From contig WFUI01000030.1 in the NCBI GenBank assembly GCA_015485035.1, positions 1 to 6,087 of the forward strand: a stretch of 6,087 bases of DNA, read 5' to 3'. A model generated the notes under the pieces. It did not search any database. It saw only the letters and a list, made by a program, of their open reading frames with translations, and had not been told where the DNA came from. Position numbers and translations under genes: made by a program. Of the stretch, positions 1 through 4,859 are shown in pieces. This DNA comes from Mariprofundus sp. Lineage in GTDB: Bacteria; Pseudomonadota; Zetaproteobacteria; Mariprofundales; Mariprofundaceae. Each line of letters begins with the position of its first letter. Position 1 is the stretch's first letter.

Positions 1-341
1 CCGCCATCTTCCGCAAGGGTGGTGATGTCACCTTCCTGGTCGAAGAACTGAAAGCGGTATTCGACCCCCGCGGTGGCTACTACAAACGCGGCGGCAAATA
101 TATGCCATCCATCGTTGCCGAAATCGGCGAAGTGATCCAGCAACATCTGGTTTCCATCGGCATGATGGAAGGCCAGCTCAACACCCCTGAACTGGAAGCC
201 AAACGCCGTGAAGCCGAAGAAAAACTCGGTGCCGACGGCATTGCCAAAGGCAACCAGTGCGACAAATGCGGCGCCATGGCCGTTGTTCGTCTGGATAATT
301 GTAATACTTGCCTGGAATGCGGCGATTCCAAGTGCGGATAG
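1..341 (+). CDS. nrdJ: Adenosylcobalamin-dependent (class II) ribonucleotide reductase, C-terminal end, 5' truncated by window
   Basis: The reading frame starts at position 3 and gives the last 112 residues before TAG at 339-341. Class II ribonucleotide reductase makes deoxyribonucleotides in the cytoplasm using adenosylcobalamin, so it needs no oxygen and is not poisoned by it. Seen here: the conserved stretch FDPRGGYYKRGGKYMPS followed by AEIGEVIQQHL, typical of the end of the NrdJ catalytic region. A cysteine-rich tail follows (QCDKCG, then CNTCLECGDSKCG), matching the C-terminal zinc-ribbon and redox-cysteine tail of the family. The last cysteine pair is expected to re-reduce the active-site disulfide. 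All 11 glutamates use GAA. I see no clear terminator after the stop; the next gene's operator begins 12 nt later. The family call is firm; only the N-terminal part is missing. Confidence 0.93.
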   Translation, partial: AIFRKGGDVTFLVEELKAVFDPRGGYYKRGGKYMPSIVAEIGEVIQQHLVSIGMMEGQLNTPELEAKRREAEEKLGADGIAKGNQCDKCGAMAVVRLDNCNTCLECGDSKCG

Positions 342-352
342 GGTAAAAGTAT

Positions 353-371
353 CGAATATTGACGAATATTG
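353..371 (+). repeat. 9-bp direct repeat CGAATATTG, one helical turn apart; likely toxin-antitoxin operator
   Basis: CGAATATTG occurs at 353-361 and again at 363-371 with a 1-bp gap, giving a 10-bp period. Each copy contains the palindrome AATATT. The pair overlaps the -35 box of the promoter at 359-387. Antitoxins of the ribbon-helix-helix class usually bind short repeats of this type as paired dimers and repress their own operon, so this is the best candidate operator for the antitoxin encoded at 421-648. The repeat is seen directly; the binding is inferred. Confidence 0.6.
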
Positions 372-387
372 CCATGTCATTTAAAAT
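359..387 (+). promoter_or_regulatory. Sigma70-type promoter of the ParD/ParE-like module
   Basis: TTGACG at 359-364 (5 of 6 to the -35 consensus) and TAAAAT at 382-387 (5 of 6 to the -10 consensus) are separated by exactly 17 bp. Transcription would start near 394, leaving a leader of about 27 nt with a GGAGG Shine-Dalgarno site at 408-412. It lies just after nrdJ and overlaps the direct repeat at 353-371, as expected for an autorepressed toxin-antitoxin operon. Confidence 0.65.
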
Positions 388-420
388 GGTGAATCTGTTT
401 GGATGATGGAGGCAGTAGCG

Positions 421-648
421 ATGAGTAGTAGTTTGAATGTATCCCTGACTGATGAGCTGCGCAGTTATGTCAATACCCGTGCCAGCGATGCCGATGTGTA
501 TGCCACGCCGAGCGAATATATACGTGATCTGATCCGGCAGGATATGGAAAATCGACGCACCATATTGCATGTGATGCATGGGCTTGATGATGTAAAAAAC
601 GGCCATTTCTCTGAAAAATCGATCCTTGAAATAGGTCTGGAAAACTGA
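421..648 (+). CDS. ParD-like ribbon-helix-helix antitoxin (CopG/Arc/MetJ type)
   Basis: This 75-residue protein is the probable antitoxin of a type II toxin-antitoxin pair. It would bind DNA through its N-terminus and neutralise the toxin encoded downstream through its C-terminus. The N-terminal SLNVSLTDELRSYV fits the beta-strand and first helix of a ribbon-helix-helix fold, and the motif TPSEYIRDLIRQD (about residues 35-47) is highly characteristic of ParD-family antitoxins. I chose ATG 421 because GGAGG at 408-412 lies 8 nt upstream; an in-frame ATG at 403 lacks a good Shine-Dalgarno site and lies only about 9 nt from the predicted transcription start. The gene has its own promoter and a probable operator overlapping the -35 box. 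Its stop codon is in the same frame as the toxin frame that follows, which is unusual. Family assignment is confident; activity is inferred. Confidence 0.87.
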   Translation: MSSSLNVSLTDELRSYVNTRASDADVYATPSEYIRDLIRQDMENRRTILHVMHGLDDVKNGHFSEKSILEIGLEN

Positions 649-678
649 CCCATTTCCATACCTGAGCAAAAGCTCTCT

Positions 679-1062
679 ATTTCAAGGCACTACGTCTTAA
701 CCCACCGTGCCGAACTTGATCTGCGCGAGGCAAAGGCATGGTCATTAGCGCGTTGGGGAAGCAAGCTCACCCGAGTATATTTTGGTGATTTACATAAGGC
801 TGCGGAGTATGTCGCCACCCATCACCGGGCTTTGAGCAACAGTGAAGATTTAACGGGAGATACCGGTCTCTCCATTCACCCGGTCAGAGAGCACTATCTG
901 ATTTATCTGCCTGTTGATGATGGGCAGATCATCATTGTTGCTGTGCTTCGCCAATCACGCGATGTCCCGCAAATTCTGGGCAAAGCCGCATTTATGATTC
1001 AGCGCGAAGTGAAAGAGATAAAAAGGCGTATCCATTGCGGCGAACTGTCACTGCCGGAGTAA
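679..1062 (+). CDS. ParE/RelE-superfamily toxin with no standard start codon (possibly inactive)
   Basis: The open frame runs from just after the antitoxin TGA (646-648) to TAA at 1060-1062. It reads YVLTHRAELDLREAKAW near the start, then ARWGSKLTRVYFGDL, later HPVREHYLIY and IIIVAVLRQSRDVP. These are the conserved blocks of ParE-like toxins, which poison DNA gyrase in ParE or cleave mRNA in RelE relatives. The family N-terminus aligns with ATT at 679, giving 127 residues; other possible rare starts are ATT 652 and ATA 658. No ATG, GTG or TTG occurs in frame before TTG 832, which would lose about 50 residues including the first helices. The toxin may use a rare start coupled to the antitoxin stop, be made by TGA read-through as a fusion, or be a dead toxin whose start was mutated. 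The start given is therefore tentative. The ParD-like gene upstream supports the family call. Confidence 0.72.
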   Translation: MSRHYVLTHRAELDLREAKAWSLARWGSKLTRVYFGDLHKAAEYVATHHRALSNSEDLTGDTGLSIHPVREHYLIYLPVDDGQIIIVAVLRQSRDVPQILGKAAFMIQREVKEIKRRIHCGELSLPE

Positions 1063-1102
1063 TGTCTTTGATAGTAAGCTCTTCTATGGGACAGGACACT
1101 AA

Positions 1103-1633
1103 ATGACCAGCTACCTGACACGCATGGCGCGATACAACCAATGGGTGAACCGGCGACTGTATGACAAGGTACAGTTGTTGCCTGCTGCCGAAATCGCCAA
1201 AGATCGCGGTGCGTTCTTCGGCTCGATTCTCGGCACGCTCAATCATGTTCTGGTCGGCGACATGTTCTGGCTGCGCCGCTTTTCTTCCTCGAAGCTGTGC
1301 AAAGATGCGCTGGCTCCGATACGTGACATGACCATGCCTACCAGCCTGCGAGATATTTTATTCGACGATATTCAGATACTCCGCACCAAACGCGAAGCAA
1401 TGGATGCTCTGATTCTGGATTTCAGCGACACATGGAATGATGAGATATTGGCATCGTCCATTCGCTACCGGAACATGGCCGGAGAAAAACATCAGCAACC
1501 TCTCGGCGCACTGTTGCAACACCTGTTCAATCATCAAACCCATCATCGCGGCCAAGTCACCACCCTGCTTTTTCAGGCCGGTATTGATCCCGAAGCGACT
1601 GATTTTCTGATTATGATGATGGAAGAGGGCTAA
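1103..1633 (+). CDS. DinB/YfiT-family metal-dependent four-helix protein
   Basis: This 176-residue protein of the DinB superfamily is a four-helix bundle with a metal centre of three histidines. Members include thiol-S-transferases and many stress proteins of unknown reaction; it is unrelated to E. coli DNA polymerase IV, which carries the same name. Seen here: the family start MARYNQWVNRRLYD, then LGTLNHVLVGDMFWLRRF with H48, and HLFNHQTHHRGQ near the end with H144 and H148, so all three expected ligands are present. FQAGIDPEATDFL closes the domain in the usual way, and the length is typical. ATG 1103 is supported by AGGA at 1093-1096, 6 nt upstream. It is 40 nt after the toxin stop and 1 nt before the HTH gene, so it is probably cotranscribed with the latter. 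I found no clear promoter of its own. The substrate cannot be told. Confidence 0.9.
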   Translation: MTSYLTRMARYNQWVNRRLYDKVQLLPAAEIAKDRGAFFGSILGTLNHVLVGDMFWLRRFSSSKLCKDALAPIRDMTMPTSLRDILFDDIQILRTKREAMDALILDFSDTWNDEILASSIRYRNMAGEKHQQPLGALLQHLFNHQTHHRGQVTTLLFQAGIDPEATDFLIMMMEEG

Positions 1634-1634
1634 C

Positions 1635-1910
1635 ATGGATAAACATAATATTGGCAGTGAAATTCAAAATGGTTTGAAATCCATTAAACAAGGTCAGGGA
1701 ACCCGTAAGGTTGTGAAAACTCCAGATGTGATCGCCATCCGAAAAAGCATGCATGCAAACCAAAGCACTTTTGCAGCCATGCTCGGTGTAAGTACGCGTA
1801 CCGTTCAGGGTTGGGAACAGGGCCGGCGCAAACCCTCCGCCCCCGCATTAAGCCTGCTACGCGTCGCCGCTATTCGCCCGGATGCTATCCGCGAGGCGAT
1901 TGCCGCATGA
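1635..1910 (+). CDS. HTH (Xre/HigA-like) antitoxin-type transcriptional regulator
   Basis: This 91-residue DNA-binding protein has a helix-turn-helix domain at about residues 29-78: TPDVIAIRKSMHANQSTFAA followed by MLGVSTRTVQGWEQGRRKPS and APALSLLRVA. The GVSTRTVQGWEQGRRKPSAPA block is the hallmark of the YiaG/HigA/NadS-like group, whose genes normally sit directly behind a RelE/HigB-like toxin gene and repress that operon. No such toxin is next to it; the gene upstream encodes a DinB-family protein. AGGG at 1626-1629, inside the end of the DinB gene, serves as Shine-Dalgarno site for ATG 1635, and the 1-nt gap suggests coupled translation. It may control the DinB unit or the dyad ahead of the next gene at 1985-2012. 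Fold call is firm; target is unknown. Confidence 0.88.
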   Translation: MDKHNIGSEIQNGLKSIKQGQGTRKVVKTPDVIAIRKSMHANQSTFAAMLGVSTRTVQGWEQGRRKPSAPALSLLRVAAIRPDAIREAIAA

Positions 1911-1972
1911 TAGACAGTGTAGAATCCGCGAAACGAGACTCCGCCACTCATGGATAGATGGGAATTGGCAAT

Positions 1973-2001
1973 TTGACCCCGAAACCCTAGAGTCCTACTC
2001 T
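1973..2001 (+). promoter_or_regulatory. Probable promoter of the CZB-GGDEF-EAL gene
   Basis: TTGACC at 1973-1978 (5 of 6) and TACTCT at 1996-2001 (3 of 6, with the key first, second and last bases) are spaced by 17 bp, which would start transcription near 2008. TACAAT at 2015-2020 is a closer -10 match but has no -35 at the right distance. The weak -10 sits in the loop of the dyad at 1985-2012, so the site may be repressed or need help from a regulator. Confidence 0.4.
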
Positions 2002-2012
2002 GGACTCTTGGG
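1985..2012 (+). repeat. Inverted repeat, 11-bp arms with 6-bp loop, ahead of the c-di-GMP gene
   Basis: CCCTAGAGTCC at 1985-1995 pairs with GGACTCTTGGG at 2002-2012, 10 of 11 positions matching, around the loop TACTCT. There is no T-run after it, so it is a poor terminator. It covers the -10 of the probable promoter, which suits an operator, or it could fold in the leader RNA if transcription starts upstream. A second pairing, AGAGT (1989-1993) with ACTCT (1997-2001), competes with the main stem. Confidence 0.6.
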
Positions 2013-2040
2013 CTTACAATTCAATTGAGGTAAAACATCA

Positions 2041-4014
2041 ATGCCCCATAACCATGCAAACTCTGAAGTTCCTGCCGCTTTTCAGGCGTTTATGCAGCAG
2101 ATTACTGACGCCCCTCACCTGCCTGATTGGACCAAAGAGCTGACAACGGTATCCCAACCAGTGCTCTACCGTCTGCTCTCTCAGCCTCAGTCAGAACCGG
2201 AAGTGGCTAAGCTGGTGGATGCCTGCCTGCAGGAGGCGATTCGCTATCGACTTTTCGCCCTCATTTTGCCACTTCTGCAGCAGACCCCAGAGCTTACCGA
2301 GCTTCATATTGACCCGGCGTTGGTGCAGCAGAATCTCAATCTGTTGGCCAAACATTATCTGATTCGGGCCCTCAATGAGGATGTAAAACAGACTCGGGCC
2401 GTGCTGGATGCACAACACTTTCCCACCCAAGCAGAGACCGATCTCATCCGCTACCATCAGCACTGGCTGGCCCACTTCACCCGAGAGCTGCGGCAGATAG
2501 TGGAGAATGACCAGATCCACCCGATTGCCGACAGAGACAATCACGAATTCCCTTTAGAAGCTGGCCTCTGCCCACTTGCTCACACCTTGAATACCCTAAG
2601 CAGCACCTATCTCCCCATGGATAATCCGATACCAGAGATTGAGCAGATTCACCACACTCTGCATATTCAAATTCAAATTCTCGACCACCTGCTCTCCCAT
2701 AAAGGGTTCTGCAGCACCGCTCTGGAGGTGTATAATGAGCTAAAAATACAGTCAGCCAAACTGGAGAACATCTTAAACATCGGCGTGCTCAACAAAACCC
2801 TGATCAATCTGCTGCAAGACCCCCTCACCCACCTTCCCAATTGGCAGCAGCTGCAACAGGATCTAAAAAGCCAGCCCCCTGCAAAATTCGCCCTTCTCAA
2901 CATCCGAGGTTTTAGCGACTACAACCTAACTTTTGGCCTACCAATGGGAGACAAAATTCTGTTGGTAACAGGGCAGGTTCTCTCCTCACTGGAAAGAAAA
3001 ATTGAGCAGGCATACCATCTCTATGCTGATATTTTCGCACTGTTTCTGCCCAAAGACCAAACCATAGACTATTTGCAACTGGTGCAGACCATTCAGAATC
3101 AACTCAATGCCCAAACCTCCCAGGAATTCCACATTGAACTCTACCTAAGCTACTGCGAACACTGCCATGCCCCCCTCTCAAAAGCCCAATACGGGTTGAT
3201 TGAGGCGAAAAAGTTACAGCAGACAGCTGTGAATGCCAGCACCATTAGCCAGGATTGGATGACCACCATTCAAAAACACCTCTCCTGGAAACAGAAGGTG
3301 GAGATGGCAATTAATGACGGGCGACTGATTGCCGTTTATCAGCCGTTGCTGAATCTTCACAGCAACAAGGTGGATAAATATGAGTGTCTGATGCGAATTG
3401 AGAATGAGGACAGCAGCTTGGCCTCACCGGCAGAGTTTATGCCGGTGCTGGAAAAAATGTTTCTCTACCATGAGGGAACGGCCCGGATGTTGCAGTTTGC
3501 TTTTCACACCTTCTCCCAACGACCAGAGCAATTTTCCATCAACCTCTCCCACACTGACATTAAAAACCCGAACCTGCTACCCATGCTCGAACGTCTGGCC
3601 AATACCTACCCGGACACAGCACAAAAGTGTGTGTTTGAGTTTTTGGAGACCGAGGAGCTGATTGAGTCCAAAAGTTTCTCCACCTTTTTGCAGCAGTGCA
3701 AAAACCTGAACATTCAAACCGCCATCGATGACTTTGGCTCCGGCTACTCCAACTTTCGCTATCTGTTCTCCCTGCCCATTGATTACATTAAACTGGACGG
3801 CAGCCTCACCCAAAATATGCACGACCCTAAAATCTACACCCTGTGCGAACACACCACCAAAATGGCTCACGAGATGGGCATACAAGTGGTAGCAGAATTT
3901 GTGAGCAATGGGGATGTTTTAGACAAGGTGCGAAGTCTGGAGATTGACTACGCCCAAGGGTATGAGATTGGAAGACCGGAAAAAAAGCTGCTTATGCCCC
4001 AAATATTCAGCTAA
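2041..4014 (+). CDS. Cytoplasmic CZB - degenerate GGDEF - EAL protein, probable zinc-linked c-di-GMP phosphodiesterase
   Basis: This 657-residue protein has no signal peptide or membrane segment. Residues 1-130 are helical and unrecognised. Residues about 131-225 match a CZB (chemoreceptor zinc-binding) domain as in the N-terminus of E. coli DgcZ: H139 in HQHW, C177 in GLC, and H204/H208 in an HxxxH motif, the expected three-His-one-Cys zinc site. Residues 260-400 form a GGDEF domain starting DPLTHLPNW, but the signature is YADIF (328-332) and the metal-binding Asp region reads NIRGF (287-291), so no cyclase activity is expected. Residues about 418-657 are an EAL domain, which cleaves c-di-GMP to pGpG. 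It has ECL (448-450) for EAL, N501, E533, DDFGSGYS with D563 and D564, K584, E619 and Q639, so it looks active. GAGG at 2027-2030 precedes ATG 2041. GAG is used for 30 of 44 glutamates, unlike the neighbours, suggesting transfer. It probably forms its own transcription unit. Confidence 0.9.
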   Translation: MPHNHANSEVPAAFQAFMQQITDAPHLPDWTKELTTVSQPVLYRLLSQPQSEPEVAKLVDACLQEAIRYRLFALILPLLQQTPELTELHIDPALVQQNLNLLAKHYLIRALNEDVKQTRAVLDAQHFPTQAETDLIRYHQHWLAHFTRELRQIVENDQIHPIADRDNHEFPLEAGLCPLAHTLNTLSSTYLPMDNPIPEIEQIHHTLHIQIQILDHLLSHKGFCSTALEVYNELKIQSAKLENILNIGVLNKTLINLLQDPLTHLPNWQQLQQDLKSQPPAKFALLNIRGFSDYNLTFGLPMGDKILLVTGQVLSSLERKIEQAYHLYADIFALFLPKDQTIDYLQLVQTIQNQLNAQTSQEFHIELYLSYCEHCHAPLSKAQYGLIEAKKLQQTAVNASTISQDWMTTIQKHLSWKQKVEMAINDGRLIAVYQPLLNLHSNKVDKYECLMRIENEDSSLASPAEFMPVLEKMFLYHEGTARMLQFAFHTFSQRPEQFSINLSHTDIKNPNLLPMLERLANTYPDTAQKCVFEFLETEELIESKSFSTFLQQCKNLNIQTAIDDFGSGYSNFRYLFSLPIDYIKLDGSLTQNMHDPKIYTLCEHTTKMAHEMGIQVVAEFVSNGDVLDKVRSLEIDYAQGYEIGRPEKKLLMPQIFS

Positions 4015-4180
4015 GAGCGACTTATGGGGAATGGGGTCGGATGCTATCTTGAGAACTCCGGCCATAAAATCCCGAGGACAACATATCTCCCTGATTCCCC
4101 CATTTATAACAGAAATGAAAGGTAAAGGTCATTCAGCAATGCCAACCCGGAGTCGTGCCAGGCTAAGCCCTTGTTTCTTC

Positions 4181-4194
4181 TTGATTTTCATCAA
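4181..4194. promoter_or_regulatory. FNR/ANR-type box TTGATTTTCATCAA
   Basis: This is a perfect match to the FNR/ANR consensus TTGAT-N4-ATCAA, the site bound by oxygen-sensing iron-sulfur regulators of the CRP/FNR family. Ten fixed bases would be expected by chance about 0.006 times in 6 kb, and it falls in the longest non-coding stretch of the window. If used as a class II activator site (centre at -41.5), transcription would start near 4229, with TAAAGA at 4217-4222 as a weak -10 (3 of 6). The downstream genes are yehS and dbpA. It could also repress, depending on the true start site. Confidence 0.5.
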
Positions 4195-4273
4195 AATAAA
4201 CCAGATTTCCATGACTTAAAGACGCTTTTTCACCTTCAAAATGAATACTGTAAGCGGATTCAGGTTGCTTTCA

Positions 4274-4282
4274 TGCTATTCT
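4274..4282 (+). promoter_or_regulatory. Possible extended -10 promoter element for yehS-dbpA
   Basis: TGCTATTCT fits the extended -10 pattern TGn followed by TATTCT (4 of 6 to TATAAT). No good -35 lies 17 bp upstream, which extended -10 promoters can tolerate. It would start transcription near 4289, giving a leader of about 37 nt to the yehS GTG. This is a weak call. Confidence 0.25.
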
Positions 4283-4325
4283 TCAACAGGTTAGCGTCAC
4301 GTTCATCCAGATAACAGAGGCATAT

Positions 4326-4859
4326 GTGACCAATAACGATATTTTACGTCGAATTCGCTATGCATTTGACTTTAACGATTCAAAAATGATGGCTCTTTTT
4401 GCTTTGGCAGATCATCCGGTGAGCAGGCAGCAGATCAGCGCCTGGTTGAAAAAAGATGATGATCCTGCACTGGTGGAATGCAGCGCCAAAGAACTGGCCA
4501 TTTTTCTTAACGGGCTGATTAACGACAGGCGCGGTAAAAGAGAGGGGCCACAGCCTGAGCCCGAATTGCGCCTGAATAATAATATTATTTTCAGGAAGTT
4601 GAGGATTGCACTGAATCTGAAGGATGATGATATCCTGGACATATTGCAGCTGGCAGGATTTTCCTTAAGTAAAACAGAACTGAGCGCCTTTTTCCGCAAA
4701 CCGGAGAGCCGGCAATACCGCGCCTGCAAAGATCAGGTTTTACGCAATTTTATCAAAGGGCTTCAGCTGAAATATCGTCCGGATCAGGCAACAATGGTGG
4801 CACCCGAATGGCAAAGCGCCGCACGCAAAAAATCCGCAACACAGGATGTTCAGCGATGA
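4326..4859 (+). CDS. yehS: YehS-like protein with two DUF1456 repeats
   Basis: This 177-residue protein of unknown function belongs to the DUF1456/YehS family. It has two related halves: MTNNDILRRIRYAF with QQISAWLKKDDDP at residues 1-75, and LNNNIIFRKLRIALNL with TELSAFFRKPESR at about 83-150. Between them is the family linker RRGKREGP. The first half carries the acidic DDD loop and both halves end in a helix of the type FLNGL or FIKGL. The start is GTG at 4326, because the family begins MTNND and GAGG at 4317-4320 sits 5 nt upstream. An ATG at 4324 overlaps in another frame and stops at once (ATGTGA). The C-terminal tail of about 25 residues is basic and variable, making the protein slightly longer than E. 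coli YehS. Its stop overlaps the dbpA start by 4 nt, so the two are surely cotranscribed and may share an RNA or ribosome-related role. Confidence 0.92.
   Translation: MTNNDILRRIRYAFDFNDSKMMALFALADHPVSRQQISAWLKKDDDPALVECSAKELAIFLNGLINDRRGKREGPQPEPELRLNNNIIFRKLRIALNLKDDDILDILQLAGFSLSKTELSAFFRKPESRQYRACKDQVLRNFIKGLQLKYRPDQATMVAPEWQSAARKKSATQDVQR

Larger units (their letters stand above)
4015..4325. other. 311-bp non-coding region with regulatory signals
   Basis: I find no gene here. The first half has two imperfect or short inverted pairs that interleave: TATGGGGAAT (4023-4032) with ATTCCCCCAT (4094-4103), which needs one bulged base, and ACTCCGG (4055-4061) with CCGGAGT (4147-4153). GGCTAAGCC near 4161-4169 is followed by a T-rich but broken run and is at best a weak terminator for the c-di-GMP gene. 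The second half holds the FNR/ANR box at 4181-4194 and a possible extended -10 at 4274-4282, then the Shine-Dalgarno site GAGG at 4317-4320. The GGGGTC at 4034-4039 mirrors GACCCC at 1975-1980 on the other side of the c-di-GMP gene. Confidence 0.55.

Noticed and set aside
178..669. 163-codon open frame on the - strand across the nrdJ end and the antitoxin
   Set aside because: It runs opposite two well-supported genes, has no recognisable domain and would start within the antitoxin region; it is a shadow frame.
1985..2012. Intrinsic terminator for the DinB-HTH unit
   Set aside because: The stem is good, but it is followed by GG-CTTACAATTC-type sequence rather than a T-run, so it is reported as a dyad instead.
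1973..2020. MerR-type metal promoter with a dyad in a long spacer
   Set aside because: The -35 to -10 spacing is 17 bp for one pair and 36 bp for the other, not 19-20, and the dyad covers the -10 rather than lying in the spacer.
341..2040. Integron cassette array carrying the toxin-antitoxin and small genes
   Set aside because: No attC-like sites with paired RYYYAAC/GTTRRRY ends were found between the genes.
3944..4219. 91-codon open frame on the + strand overlapping the end of the EAL gene
   Set aside because: It begins at a TTG inside the EAL domain without a Shine-Dalgarno site and its sequence is low in recognisable features.
4241..4294. 17-codon reading frame ahead of yehS as a leader peptide
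   Set aside because: There is no Shine-Dalgarno site before its ATG and no attenuator-like run of codons or hairpins.
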